DNA of 64,000 nucleotides, taken from positions 1 through 64,000 of the forward strand of contig JACDAL010000148.1 of NCBI GenBank assembly GCA_013695465.1, given 5' to 3'. The notes beneath the pieces were generated by a model, which was not told the DNA's origin, ran no database searches, and saw only the letters and a program-made list of their open reading frames with translations. The position numbers were made by a program, and so were the translations under genes. Source of the DNA: Actinomycetota bacterium. Its GTDB lineage: Bacteria > Actinomycetota > CADDZG01 > WHSQ01. Positions 27,168 to 37,571 of the stretch are shown one piece after another. Position 1 is the first letter of the stretch. Every line of letters begins with the position of its first letter.

Positions 27168-29308
27168 CCGGACGCCGCCTTGGCGCGGTGTCGCTCGCCC
27201 TTATTCTCGGCGCCGGCGCCTGCTCTCTTCCTCCCGTGGACCTCGATCGGGAGCGGCCGCTTGCCCAGCGCACGACGATCTCGGCGGCGGATGGCACCAA
27301 GCTCGCCAGGCTGTTCAAGCAGAACCGGGCCCTCGTACCGCTGGAGAGGGTCCCCCGCAGCCTGGTCGTTGCCGTGTTGGCCGCCGAGGATCGCCGTTTC
27401 TTCGATCATCCGGGCTATGACCTGGGCTCCATCGCGAGAGCGGCGGTGGCCAACTTCGCCGCCGGGGAGGTGGTCCAAGGGGCGAGCACGATCACCCAGC
27501 AGTACGTCAAAAACGCCTTTTTCAGGCGTGCCCCGCGCACACTCGAGCGAAAAGCGCGCGAACTGAGGATCGCTCTCGAAGTCGAACACACGCTAAGCAA
27601 GCGACAGATCCTCGAGCGCTACCTCAACACCGTCTACTTCGGCGACGGGGCTTACGGCGTCAGGGCGGCGGCGGAGACGTTTTTCGATCACGGCGTTGGC
27701 CGGCTGACACCGGCCAAATCTGCGCTCCTCGCCGCCGTCATCAAATCCCCCGCGCACTACAACCCCCGCAACCATCCAGGCACGGCGCTAGCGCGACGCA
27801 ACTACATCCTGCGCCGGCTGGCCGAGCTCGACTTGATCGGTTCTCGTCGAGTGCGGCGGGCACGGCACTCCCGTCTCCACGTGGTTGAACGGCTGCTGCG
27901 AGTGCCGACCAAGCAGCCCTATTTCGTCGAGGCAGTGAAGCGGGAGCTGATGGCCGACCGTCGCCTCGGCACGACGGAACGGGAGCGGGCGGCCGCGCTG
28001 TGGACCGGGGGTCTCGAGGTCGAGACCACCTTGGATCTGGAGCTCCAACGGGCGGCCGAGAAGGCGGTGGCCGGGGTCCTGAACCAACCGGGGGACCCAG
28101 AAGCCGCCCTGGTTGCGATTCGGCCCTCGAGCGGGGAGATCGTCGCGATGGTCGGGGGCCGGGACTGGAGCACCTCGCAGGTGAATCTTGCGCTTGGCAT
28201 CAGCGGCGGAGGCTCTGGCCGGCAGCCGGGATCGTCGTTCAAGCCTCTGGTGGCGGCAACCGCTCTCGAGAGCGGAATCACGTTCGACGAGCTTTACGAG
28301 TCCTCGGGAGGGACATTCACCCTGCCCTCGGGAGAGGCGTGGCCGGTGCACAACGCCGAGGGCGGAGCCGGCGGCCTGATCAGGCTGGATGAGGCCCTGG
28401 TGCACTCCGTCAACGGCGTCTACGCCCGCCTGATTCTCCAGCTCGGAGCAGACCAGGTAGCAACCCAGGCGCGCCTGATGGGGGTCAAGGCGAAGCTTCC
28501 GCCCTACCCCTCCATAGCCCTGGGCGGGGCTGAGGTTTCCGTGCTGGACATGGCGGCCTCCTACGCCACAATCGCCAACGGCGGCACCATGATCGAGCCC
28601 ACCACGATCCGTTCGGTCGAGCTCACCGGCGGGGACGTCCTGCGCCCGGACCGGCGGGTGGTCCAGGGCGTGATCTCCCCCGGAAACGCCTATCTCCTGA
28701 CTCAGGTGATGCAGGAGGTGATCCGGCGCGGGACGGGGGTGGCGGCCAACTTCGGTCGCCCCGCCGCAGGTAAGACGGGAACTACGAACGATTACGCAGA
28801 CGCGTGGTTCGTCGGCTATACGCCCGACTTGGTCGCGGCTGTGTGGGTGGGCCATCCTGAGGGGGCCATCCCGATGACCTCCGTGCACGGCATCCGTGTG
28901 TCGGGCGGCACCTTCCCAGCTCTCATCTGGCGCAGTTTCATGGCGAGCGCGCTTGCGGATGAGCCGGTGCGAGATTTCGTGCTCCCGGAAGGGGAGCTCG
29001 TGACGGTCTTGATCGACCCCGCGACCGGCCTGCTGGCGGCTCCTTGGTGCGAAGGGGAGCCGCGCCAGATGCTCCGCCAGCTGGTCCCGACCGCGTATTG
29101 CCCCCAGCCTGTGCCCGAGCCGACTCCGACACCGACCCCCGAGCCGCAACAGGAGGTAAAGAACCGCAAGGACGTCGACGGCCAGGCGGGTAAGCGCAAC
29201 GATCACGGGGGTGTCGGCAACGACGGGGGCGGCGGCGACCAAGGCTCGCCGACCCCGGAGGAATCGCCCACACCCAAGCCGTCGCCTTCGCAGGGGGCAG
29301 GGCCCTAG
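27164..29308 (+). CDS. Class A penicillin-binding protein
   Basis: EDRRFFDHPGYDLGSIARA, GASTITQQYVKN, GSSFKP, AGKTGTTNDYADAWF; Pro-Thr-rich C-terminus. Confidence 0.92.
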   Translation: MTGRRLGAVSLALILGAGACSLPPVDLDRERPLAQRTTISAADGTKLARLFKQNRALVPLERVPRSLVVAVLAAEDRRFFDHPGYDLGSIARAAVANFAAGEVVQGASTITQQYVKNAFFRRAPRTLERKARELRIALEVEHTLSKRQILERYLNTVYFGDGAYGVRAAAETFFDHGVGRLTPAKSALLAAVIKSPAHYNPRNHPGTALARRNYILRRLAELDLIGSRRVRRARHSRLHVVERLLRVPTKQPYFVEAVKRELMADRRLGTTERERAAALWTGGLEVETTLDLELQRAAEKAVAGVLNQPGDPEAALVAIRPSSGEIVAMVGGRDWSTSQVNLALGISGGGSGRQPGSSFKPLVAATALESGITFDELYESSGGTFTLPSGEAWPVHNAEGGAGGLIRLDEALVHSVNGVYARLILQLGADQVATQARLMGVKAKLPPYPSIALGGAEVSVLDMAASYATIANGGTMIEPTTIRSVELTGGDVLRPDRRVVQGVISPGNAYLLTQVMQEVIRRGTGVAANFGRPAAGKTGTTNDYADAWFVGYTPDLVAAVWVGHPEGAIPMTSVHGIRVSGGTFPALIWRSFMASALADEPVRDFVLPEGELVTVLIDPATGLLAAPWCEGEPRQMLRQLVPTAYCPQPVPEPTPTPTPEPQQEVKNRKDVDGQAGKRNDHGGVGNDGGGGDQGSPTPEESPTPKPSPSQGAGP

Positions 29309-29333
29309 AGGCCGCTTCGCCCGCGCCCGCTTA

Positions 29334-29468
29334 CCGCCCCCAATCTGGTTTTGTGCCAGGATAAGGTGCGGAATCCGCCCCCAATCTGGCAAAGAACCGG
29401 CTGAGGGGCGGCCGACAGGGCCGCCCGCGCCGACCGGCAGCCGTTCCCGCGCCGACCGGCAGCCGTTC
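29334..29468. repeat. Intergenic direct repeats
   Basis: CCGCCCCCAATCTGG at 29334-29348 and 29375-29389; CGCGCCGACCGGCAGCCGTTC at 29426-29446 and 29448-29468. Confidence 0.8.
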
Positions 29469-29501
29469 TGCGGCGGCGAGCTCACCTGGTTCAATTGCCT
29501 C

Positions 29502-30188
29502 ATGCGCATCGCCGTGATCTCGGACATCCACGGGAACCTGCCTGCGCTGGAGGCCGTCGAGGCCGACCTACAGCGCCACTCTCCCGACGAGATCTGGTGC
29601 GCCGGCGATCTCGGTTGGGTGGGCCCCTGGGCCGCCGAGTGCATCGCCAAAGTGCGGGACGAGGGGTGGACGACGGTCAAGGGCAACGCCGATGTGTGGA
29701 TCACCGGCGACCCGCAGACCGTATCGGACGACGCCGAGCGCGCTCAGCTCAAGGCAGTGGCCGCGGCTCACGCTCTTTCCTCCGAGGATGCCCGCTGGCT
29801 GCTCGACCTTCCCCACTCGCATTCGGGGACGGGCTCGATTCTGATGGTGCACGGAACCCCCGATAGTGCCTTCGATGCCCCCCTGCCCGATGCTCCGGCG
29901 CTCGATTTCGTCCCCTACGAAGGCCGGGCATCGCTGGTGCTCTACGGCCACGTCCATCGCGCCTTCGTCCGCCGTCTCAAGGAGGGCACGATCGTCTGCA
30001 ACCCGGGCTCGGTAGGGCTCCCTATGGACGGGAAAACGTCCTCTTACCTGCTGGTGGATCTCGAAGGGCCTGAGGTACTGCTGCGGCACCAAAGAGTGGC
30101 CTTTGACCGGCAAACCTGCGTCGATAAGGCTCGCTCGGCCGGCGGCGTCTTGGAGGAGCGCTTCCTGGGCTTGCTGGGCGAAGGCTGA
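29502..30188 (+). CDS. Metallophosphoesterase family protein
   Basis: MRIAVISDIHGNLPALEAV, WCAGDLG, VKGNAD, VYGHVH-like LYGHVHRAF, CNPGSVGLP. Confidence 0.85.
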   Translation: MRIAVISDIHGNLPALEAVEADLQRHSPDEIWCAGDLGWVGPWAAECIAKVRDEGWTTVKGNADVWITGDPQTVSDDAERAQLKAVAAAHALSSEDARWLLDLPHSHSGTGSILMVHGTPDSAFDAPLPDAPALDFVPYEGRASLVLYGHVHRAFVRRLKEGTIVCNPGSVGLPMDGKTSSYLLVDLEGPEVLLRHQRVAFDRQTCVDKARSAGGVLEERFLGLLGEG

Positions 30189-30240
30189 TCGCCATCTGCT
30201 CCACCCGGCGCGGCTTCGGGGCCGCCGCTATGCTCGGCCG

Positions 30241-30870
30241 ATGAGCATCACGGTCGTCGACCATCCCCTCGCCGCCCATCTGCTGGTTTCACTTCGGGAT
30301 CGCAGTACGCCGCCGACGTGGTTTCGCTCCCTCACCAAGAGGCTCACGACCGTGCTCATCCTGGAGGCGACCCGGGACCTTCCGTCGCGACCCCGGAGTG
30401 TGGCCACGCCGCTCGAGGTCACCGAGGGCCGCACGCTGGTTCAGCCTCTGGTGGCGGTTCCGATTCTGCGGGCCGGGCTGGGAATGCTCGATGCGGTGGT
30501 TGAGCTCTTTCCCGAGGTGCGTGTCGGATACCTCGGGCTCGAGCGCGACGAGGCTACGTTTCAACCCTCCGAGTACTACGCCAAGCTGCCGGAGATGACG
30601 GACGCCCATGCCTTCGTGCTCGACCCGATGTTGGCAACAGGGGGCTCGGCCGTCGCGGCTCTCGACTCGGTCAAGAAGGCGGGGGCCGAGTGGATCCGGA
30701 TGGTATCGGTCGTATCCGCGCCGGAGGGGATCAAAGCGTTGGAGCAGGCGCATCCGGACGTGCCAGTGGTGACCGCCGCAATCGATCGAGAGCTAAGCGA
30801 TCAGGCCTACATCCTCCCAGGCCTCGGGGACTTCGGCGACCGTCTGTTCGGTACCGAGCCGAAGGACTAG
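30241..30870 (+). CDS. upp: Uracil phosphoribosyltransferase
   Basis: VVDHPLAAHLL, PILRAGLGMLDAV, YYAKLPEM, VLDPMLATGGSA, PGLGDFGDRLFGT. Confidence 0.92.
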   Translation: MSITVVDHPLAAHLLVSLRDRSTPPTWFRSLTKRLTTVLILEATRDLPSRPRSVATPLEVTEGRTLVQPLVAVPILRAGLGMLDAVVELFPEVRVGYLGLERDEATFQPSEYYAKLPEMTDAHAFVLDPMLATGGSAVAALDSVKKAGAEWIRMVSVVSAPEGIKALEQAHPDVPVVTAAIDRELSDQAYILPGLGDFGDRLFGTEPKD

Positions 30871-30919
30871 TGCTCCTGCGCGGAAGCAGCGTCGGACTTA
30901 CGCGCAGGTGCACCTAGGC

Positions 30920-31909
30920 TCATGGGCCCTCTAGGGGGCGCAGTGCTTCCTCGTCACCCAACAGCATCAGGAGATCTCCGTCCTCGAGAAGCAGGTCGCC
31001 CTGGGGGTTTGCGACTATCTCCCCTTCGAATCTCAACACCGCGAGCGGGACCGTCGTGCCACATACGTCCGATACCGAGCGTCCGCATAGCTCCGAGCCA
31101 GGATCGACCTGCAGCTCTTCGATCCTCAGCGGCGCGCCCCCGCGCCGGGTCAGCTCGAGGTAGTCGACGACGCGGGGTCTCAGCGCCATAGCCGCCATGT
31201 GTTGGCCGGTCGATGCGTAAGGGGAGATGACCCGGTCGGCGCCGGCCTTGTGCAGCCGCGCCGCAGCGGTCGGATCCGAGGCCCGTCCCACGATGAAGAT
31301 GTCGGGATTGAGTGAGCGAGCAGCAAGCGCGATGTAGACGTTGTCGGCGTCCGAGTCGACCGCGCACAAGAGTGCGCGTGCCCTCTCGATGCCGGCCGTC
31401 CGAAGGGATTCGTCGGACGTTGAATCACCGATGATGAAGAGAATTTCGTCATCCTCCATCAGCTCGATGAGCTCGTCCTTTGGTTCGACCACGACGAAGG
31501 GAACAGCTTCTTCCGCGAGTTCGCGCGCCGCCGTGCGGCCGACTCGTCCGTAGGCACAAACTATGTAGTGATCGCTGAGCGTCCCAATGCGACTCTTCAT
31601 CCGTCTCCTAACCGTTCGCCGACCGAACGCCCCTTCGGAGATCGCCACCCCCATTAGTGACAGCGTAACGACGAAGATGCCCACGCCCAGCCCCAGCAGG
31701 CTGATCGTGAACCATTCCCCGGCGAGGCTCAGAGGCCGTGCCTCCTCGAAGCCCACAGAGGTGAGCGCCAGGAGTGTCATGTAGAGCGCGTCCACGAACG
31801 ACCAGCGTTCGATCAGCATGTAGCCGGCCACTCCGTAGGCGCCGGTTAACACGAGAGCCAGCCCCGGCCATGTCAGGCGGCCGAAGGGCTTGTCCGAGCG
31901 AGCCGCCAT
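30920..31909 (-). CDS. Potassium channel / TrkA-N domain protein
   Basis: MTLLALTSVGFEE pore-like segment; HYIVCAYGRVGRTAARELAEE...VVVEPKDE TrkA-N; C-terminal TrkA-C-like. Confidence 0.85.
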   Translation of the reverse strand: MAARSDKPFGRLTWPGLALVLTGAYGVAGYMLIERWSFVDALYMTLLALTSVGFEEARPLSLAGEWFTISLLGLGVGIFVVTLSLMGVAISEGAFGRRTVRRRMKSRIGTLSDHYIVCAYGRVGRTAARELAEEAVPFVVVEPKDELIELMEDDEILFIIGDSTSDESLRTAGIERARALLCAVDSDADNVYIALAARSLNPDIFIVGRASDPTAAARLHKAGADRVISPYASTGQHMAAMALRPRVVDYLELTRRGGAPLRIEELQVDPGSELCGRSVSDVCGTTVPLAVLRFEGEIVANPQGDLLLEDGDLLMLLGDEEALRPLEGP

Positions 31910-32000
31910 GGCCCCGAGGCTACTCCGCGTGGAACTTATCAGGCGAGCGCCTCCGTCCAAGCCCCAACAAAGCTTGAGGCGAGTAGCAACCGAGAGGGGA

Positions 32001-32888
32001 ATGACGATGAGATCGTGGAGAATCATGGCGGCGGCCGCAACTCTTACTGTGGTGGCGACCGCCTGCAGCGGCAGCGATCTGAGCGCCGGCGGGGCCGACG
32101 CCGGCGGTGGCGGTAGTAGCAGCGGCGTAGGCAGCGCCACCCACGGCGACGCCGAACTCCGGGTCGAGGAAGCGCAGTTGGGAGCGGGAGCCTCCACCAA
32201 TGGCGGTCAGACGGCGGCAAGGCTGCCGACCGTCGGACCATCCGTCATCAAGACCGGTTATCTCAAGCTCACGGTGTCGGAGGACGGCTTCTCGGAGGCG
32301 ACTCAGGACGCGGTCGCCCTGGCGGGCCGTTTCTCGGGGTTCGTCCTGTCGACCTCGATCGAAGGAAAGGACTCTCGCTCGGGCACCCTGGTCATCAGGG
32401 TTCCCTCCGACAGGTTCGAGGAGCTTGTCAACGAGGTCAAAAACCTCGGCGATGTTCGCTCCGAGAGCATCTCGGGGCAAGACGTGACTCAGGAGTTCGT
32501 CGATCTCGAGTCGCGCCTGAGAAACCTGCGTGCTCAGGAAGCGGTTCTGCTGCGGCTCTTCGACAAGGCCACCACGGTCGCCGCCACAATTCGAGTGCAG
32601 TCCGAGCTCGGCCGAGTCCAGCTAGAGAGCGAGCAGCTACGGGGACGCCTTCGCTACCTCGAGGACCAGACGTCGCTCGCCACGCTGAGCATCACTGTTG
32701 CCGAAAAAGGCGTCCCCGCCCCCGCCACTCGCGGGACTCTGGCCAAGGCATGGGACAGGGCCCTCGAAGGCGCCCTGGGAGTCGTTGCAGCCGTGATCGT
32801 GGGGGCCGGGACGCTGCTCCCGGTCTTCCTCCTCATTCTGGTCGGCGTGGCGATCTTCCGCCAAGTTCGGCCGCGGTTTACGTCGTGA
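32001..32888 (+). CDS. DUF4349 lipoprotein
   Basis: VVATACSGS lipobox; VIKTGYLKLTV...VRVPSDRFEELVNEVKNLGDVRSESISGQDVTQEFVDLESRLRNLRAQE; C-terminal TM. Confidence 0.85.
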   Translation: MTMRSWRIMAAAATLTVVATACSGSDLSAGGADAGGGGSSSGVGSATHGDAELRVEEAQLGAGASTNGGQTAARLPTVGPSVIKTGYLKLTVSEDGFSEATQDAVALAGRFSGFVLSTSIEGKDSRSGTLVIRVPSDRFEELVNEVKNLGDVRSESISGQDVTQEFVDLESRLRNLRAQEAVLLRLFDKATTVAATIRVQSELGRVQLESEQLRGRLRYLEDQTSLATLSITVAEKGVPAPATRGTLAKAWDRALEGALGVVAAVIVGAGTLLPVFLLILVGVAIFRQVRPRFTS

Positions 32889-33519
32889 GGTCCACCGAGC
32901 GGCCCGACTTGAGGATCTCGAGCACCGCCTGAGCGTCGTCGTCTTCGACCTTGACGGGCTCACCGGCCTTGCGATCGAAGCCGAAGGCGCGGCTCAAGTT
33001 CTCCTCGGCTCGAGCGAGCGCCTTCTCGGCGGCGCTCAGCTTGATCCGGAGATCCGTCTCCCGGAGACGTGCCTCCTCGATCTCGACCTCCAGCTTCTCG
33101 AGGCGAAGGCTCTGCTGCTCGCCCAGAGTCGCGAAGGCGTCGACCTGGGCGGCGCGCAGGGAGTCGTCGCGGGCGAGCTGGATAAGCCGATCGACCACGG
33201 CACGTCCCACGTCGTTGTAGTCGATGCGAACGTTCTTGCGTCCGCCTTTCGCCTGAGCAGAGGACTGAGCATCCTCGAGCGTCACCTCTTCGGTCGATTG
33301 CATGGCAATTATGGTGTCCCGCCCCCGCCGGCCCCGCTGAATCACCTCAATGCGGCCGAGGCCCTCCAACAGCTTCACCGCTTCGGCGGAGCGAACGGAG
33401 TTGAGGCCGGCCTCGGTAGCGACCTGACGCAGCTTGCCTTCGAACTGACCATCGACCGCGGCCTGGTCGAGAGCGTTGAGTAACCGTGTTGCTAATAGGT
33501 GAAGGTTCGTACGAGCCAT
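32878..33519 (-). CDS. Winged-helix-like plus coiled-coil protein
   Basis: Clear ORF with HTH-like N-terminus and heptad-rich C-terminus. Confidence 0.5.
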   Translation of the reverse strand: MARTNLHLLATRLLNALDQAAVDGQFEGKLRQVATEAGLNSVRSAEAVKLLEGLGRIEVIQRGRRGRDTIIAMQSTEEVTLEDAQSSAQAKGGRKNVRIDYNDVGRAVVDRLIQLARDDSLRAAQVDAFATLGEQQSLRLEKLEVEIEEARLRETDLRIKLSAAEKALARAEENLSRAFGFDRKAGEPVKVEDDDAQAVLEILKSGRSVDLTT

Positions 33520-33700
33520 GTGACTGCTTTCTGTCGGAAGGTTTCGCAGACTACATCAAGTAATCTAGTACGGGAAACCCACTCTGGAAAGTAACGTGGG
33601 AGCAATCTCAGAATTATACGCAGGCCGGGACGGGCACGGCTTTGGTTTGAAAGATCGGTAGCGCACACGGTGCGGCCACCTGATAACTTGGGAAGTATTG

Positions 33701-33997
33701 TCAGCCCTCTAAGAGGATCTGGCTGATGCGGGCCCGCAGCTCCTGCGGGCACGAGCTGTGCCGCCGTTGCCGAGAAACGATCACGGTGACCCGCCTCTGC
33801 AGGCCGAACCGCTCGTAGCAGGGGCCGCACTCTTCGAGATGGACGCGGATCTCTTGACGCTGTAACTCGCTGAGGATCTCCCCATCGAGATACAGGTGGA
33901 TCAGCTCCAGCGTGGTCCGGCAGTACTCCTTCATTTTCCCCTGCTCGCTGTCATCCTCGTGGGCCCTGTCCGTCTCCGGCCGGGCCACCCTTGACAA
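33701..33997 (-). CDS. rsrA: RsrA-like zinc-binding anti-sigma factor
   Basis: IHLYLDGEI...[18 protein letters not shown] (HxxxCxxC); follows sigR. Confidence 0.8.
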   Translation of the reverse strand: MSRVARPETDRAHEDDSEQGKMKEYCRTTLELIHLYLDGEILSELQRQEIRVHLEECGPCYERFGLQRRVTVIVSRQRRHSSCPQELRARISQILLEG

Positions 33998-34574
33998 TCC
34001 CTCGATCTCTGGCTATGTCCCACAACCGTTTCTGCAGTGCCTTTCTTCCCCGATGTAGGCGCGACATGACGGTCCCCATGGGGACGTCCATGATCTCGGC
34101 CATCTCCGCGTAGGAAAAGCCTTCTATGTCGGATAGCACCACGGCCAGCCGGAACTGGTCGGGCAGATCCTCGATGGCCTGGAGGATGTCCGTGTCCACC
34201 AGTGCGTCGAGAACCAGGGACTCGGGGGTTTCGGTGAACTGTGTATCGTGGTTCTTGAGCTCCTGGTAGAGGTCGAAGTCCTGGACCTCATCAGTGGATA
34301 GCTTTTGGGGCTCCCTCTGCTTCTTACGGTATGTGTTGATGTAGGCGTTGGTCATGATGCGGAAGAGCCACGCTTTCAGGTTGGTGCCCGACTCGAAACG
34401 ATCGAAGGAGCGGTATGCCCGCAGCATCGTCTCCTGCACTAGGTCCTCGGCGTCGGCGGGGTTGCGGGTCATCCGCAGGGCACCTCCGTAGAGAGAGTCG
34501 AGCAGGGGAGGAACCTCGTCCTGAAATCGCTGCCGGTCCTCTTCGGCGAGGCCTGTGGCCTTCGAGTCAGGCAC
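33951..34574 (-). CDS. sigR: ECF sigma factor SigR-like
   Basis: [74 protein letters not shown] at 34574. Confidence 0.88.
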   Translation of the reverse strand: MPDSKATGLAEEDRQRFQDEVPPLLDSLYGGALRMTRNPADAEDLVQETMLRAYRSFDRFESGTNLKAWLFRIMTNAYINTYRKKQREPQKLSTDEVQDFDLYQELKNHDTQFTETPESLVLDALVDTDILQAIEDLPDQFRLAVVLSDIEGFSYAEMAEIMDVPMGTVMSRLHRGRKALQKRLWDIARDRGIVKGGPAGDGQGPRG

Positions 34575-35791
34575 CCGCTTTTGCCCCTCCTGACGCCTCG
34601 AGCATGCCCGACTCGAAGCTGAACAGGAGCCCCTCTCGCCGTCGGTGGGTCTCGAGGGCGATGTCGACGAGGGTGCCGACGAGCTCCTCGAAAGAGACTC
34701 CTGCAGGCTCCCACAGATAGAAGGCGAAGGATCCGGGAACTGTGTTGATCTCCATGACCCAGCTCTGTTCTGCTTCCTCGTCCACGAAGGCGTCGATGCG
34801 GGCGACTCCGGATGCGTCCACCGCCCTGAAGGCGGCCATTGCATTGTCCTGCACCGTTTTGGTGAGACGGTCCGAGATGGGGGCCGGCAAGCGGCGCTCC
34901 TGGCTCGCCATGCCTGAGGACTTGGACGCCTGTATGCTCCCCCTCTCGCTCGCCATGCCCGAGGACTTGGACGCCTGTTGCTTGCCCCCCCTCAGGTACT
35001 TGTCCGAGAAGGTCAGGAACTGCTCCCAAGGAACGGGCTGCTCGCAAAGTGAAGGCCGGGGCTCGACCCCCGCGCCGCCTAGGACCGCGCAGTTGACCTC
35101 GATGCAGCCCTCCATCGACCGCTCGACCAGGATCCTGCGGTCGTACCGACAGGCCACGTCGAGAGCCCGCGCCAAGCCGGTTCGGTCCTCGGCCCTTCCG
35201 ATTCCTACGCTGGAGCCGAGCCGCGCCGGCTTGACGAACACGGGGTAGGCCAGGGAGCTCTCGACCTCGTCGAGGGTGCGCCCGGCATCGGCCTCGAGTC
35301 GCTCGGCCTCCACCATCACGTGGGGAACCACCGGTAGCCCCGCGGCCTGAAAGGCGGCCTTCATGATCACCTTGTCCATGCCTGCGGCGGAGCCCGGCAC
35401 TCCCGAGCCGACGTAGGGGATCCCGGCCAGCTCCAGCAGGCCTTGCAGGGTGCCGTCCTCGCCAAAGGTCCCGTGGATGGCGGGGAACACGACATCGAGT
35501 GGAACTGAGCGGGCCCGCTTGAGCCGCCCGCCGGGCAGATAGAGCCCACCGCGGCCCGTGCTCGGGGGAATGAAGGCCTCGCCGGCGACCTCGTCCCAGG
35601 TTCGGCGCCGGTAGACGCCCAGATCGTTGAGTGCCTCCGAGTGCAGCCAGCGACCCTCCCTCGTGACGTAGATCGGGACCACGTGATGGAGGGCAGCGAG
35701 GACGGCCATGACCTGGTGGGCGGTCACGATCGATACATCGTGCTCGACCGAGCGCCCGCCGAAGATCACGCCTACTGCCAACCTGTCCATG
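34567..35791 (-). CDS. ddl: D-alanine--D-alanine ligase with internal repeat insertion
   Basis: [65 protein letters not shown]. Confidence 0.9.
34903..34978. repeat. Two 31-nt direct repeats, 45-nt period, inside ddl
   Basis: GCTCGCCATGCCyGAGGACTTGGACGCCTGT at 34903-34933 and 34948-34978; encodes [10 protein letters not shown] twice in frame. Confidence 0.9.
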
Positions 35792-35914
35792 ACGGGCAGT
35801 CTAGAGGTTGACCCGTTTTCGGCGAGGTCTATACTCGTTTCGTCATGACCTAACGGCCCAACAGTCGACCACGAGGCCCACCGCATCTCCTCACGATCAT
35901 GCACATCGGCGCTA

Positions 35915-36880
35915 GTGAGGAGGAAATACTTGTTGCATCTCGAGCCGTTTCGTGAGTCTCACCTGGCCCAACTCCAGTCGTTGATCAACTGCCATTTGGG
36001 CTCGGTCGTCCCCGGTTGGGCGCTCTCTTCACACTTCATTTCCAGCCATCTAGGGCGCAATCCCGGTCAGTACGTCACCGACCCGTGGGTAATCGAGCGC
36101 AGGACCCTGTGTGCACTCGAGCGAGGCCGGTTGCTCGGAGCCGTTCATCTGGTGCGTTACGGATCAGGCCCCGAGGTCGGCGGGGACTTCCAGAGGGCCG
36201 GGGAGATAGCCTGGTTCTTGGCCTGGCCACCGAGCCCGCCCGGCCGCTACCTGTTTCCGTACTCGTTCGCCGAGTCGGCTGAGGCGCTGCTCCGGGCCGC
36301 GCTGGCGCAGCTAGACGAGTGGAGTGTGACCAAGCAGTACGCGTCAGAAGATCTTTGGTTGCCCGCGCTGGACGGCGTGCCGGATCAATGGCCCCATGTC
36401 GCAGAGGCCATTGCGGCGGTCGGCTTTCAGCCGAGCCCCGAGGCCGAAGAGATAGTCCGCTTCGGGCTGCTCGCATCGGTGCCCGAGCCATCGAGGCCCC
36501 CGGTCTCCGGTGTGGACCTCAGACGGAGGACCGCAGAGACGTTCGTGCGCTTTTCGGCGATGCTCGGACAAGATGAAATCGCATTCTGCGAATGGAGCCT
36601 TGACCTCGGCAGTGGAGGCGATGTGCAGGCGTTGGCCGCCTGGGCGGAAGTGGCCGATCTGTGGGTAAAGGACGATTGGCGAAACCGGGGCCTCGGCTCA
36701 TGGCTGGTGCAGAGCGCAAGCGCATTGCTGCGGCGCGGCGGGTACGAGCGTGTGATTCTCGCAGTTTCTCCCGAGCGGGAACGTTCAGGAGCCGCTCGCT
36801 TCTACGACCGTCTCGGCTGGAGCGTGCTCACGCGGTTACAGCGAGGACACGCACGCCCTGCCGTCCCTGCTGAGGGTTGA
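35915..36880 (+). CDS. GNAT-family acetyltransferase
   Basis: C-terminal DDWRNRGLGSWLVQSASALLRRGGYERVILAV...RFYDRLGW. Confidence 0.75.
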   Translation: MRRKYLLHLEPFRESHLAQLQSLINCHLGSVVPGWALSSHFISSHLGRNPGQYVTDPWVIERRTLCALERGRLLGAVHLVRYGSGPEVGGDFQRAGEIAWFLAWPPSPPGRYLFPYSFAESAEALLRAALAQLDEWSVTKQYASEDLWLPALDGVPDQWPHVAEAIAAVGFQPSPEAEEIVRFGLLASVPEPSRPPVSGVDLRRRTAETFVRFSAMLGQDEIAFCEWSLDLGSGGDVQALAAWAEVADLWVKDDWRNRGLGSWLVQSASALLRRGGYERVILAVSPERERSGAARFYDRLGWSVLTRLQRGHARPAVPAEG

Positions 36881-36883
36881 GCT

Positions 36884-37414
36884 GTGGTCGATGTCCGGAT
36901 CCTCGCAACGGACCAGCTTTCCGAGCCCGAGTGGCATGCGCTCCGTGAACTGCTGGATGAGGCCTTCGAGGGCGGCTTCAGCGATGACGACTGGGACCAC
37001 ACGGTGGGCGGGCTTCATGTGCTCGCCGTGGGCGGCGGCATCGTCTCTCATGCCGCAGTCGTTGAACGGCTCCTGATGGCGGGAGACCGGCCCCTTCGAA
37101 CCGGCTATGTCGAGGGCGTCGCGACTGCACTCGAGCATCAGAGAACGGGTCACGCCTCCACGGTCATGCGAGAGATCGGCAGGCTCATTCGAGCCCACTT
37201 CGAGCTTGGAAGCCTCTCCACGTGCCTCCCGGATTTCTATGCCCGGCTCGGATGGGAGCTGTGGCCGGGGCCGACCTACACGAGCTCGCCGAGAGGGCCG
37301 CTGCGGACGGAAGAGGAAGACGGCGGTGTCATGGTGCTACGCACCAGGTACACCCAGCAACTTGAAACGACGCTTCCCCTGATGTGCGACTGGCGCTCCG
37401 GCGACGTTTGGTGA
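36884..37414 (+). CDS. Aminoglycoside 2'-N-acetyltransferase (AAC(2')-I)-like GNAT
   Basis: DDDWDHTVGGLHVLAV, SHAAVVERLL, LRTGYVEGVAT, FYARLGWELWPGPT, TEEEDGGVMVLR, MCDWRSGDVW C-terminus. Confidence 0.75.
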   Translation: MVDVRILATDQLSEPEWHALRELLDEAFEGGFSDDDWDHTVGGLHVLAVGGGIVSHAAVVERLLMAGDRPLRTGYVEGVATALEHQRTGHASTVMREIGRLIRAHFELGSLSTCLPDFYARLGWELWPGPTYTSSPRGPLRTEEEDGGVMVLRTRYTQQLETTLPLMCDWRSGDVW

Positions 37415-37571
37415 CGGCCGAAAAGCTTTCGCCCGGCCCCGCCCGGCCCCTCCCGGCCCCTCCTGAACGAGGTAATGGTCCACCCATGTTGGGCTTGCAG
37501 GTTCCGTTTCCGTACTCAGGGGCCAACCTTGGGGGAAATCTACCTAGGAGAACGCCCACCGGTTCCGGAAT

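Noticed and set aside
27788-29704. 638-aa minus-strand ORF
   Set aside because: Antisense to the PBP1A gene; no recognisable motif, typical long shadow ORF of high-GC DNA.
34903-34978. CRISPR-like repeat pair
   Set aside because: Only two copies, in frame within ddl with a 15-codon period.
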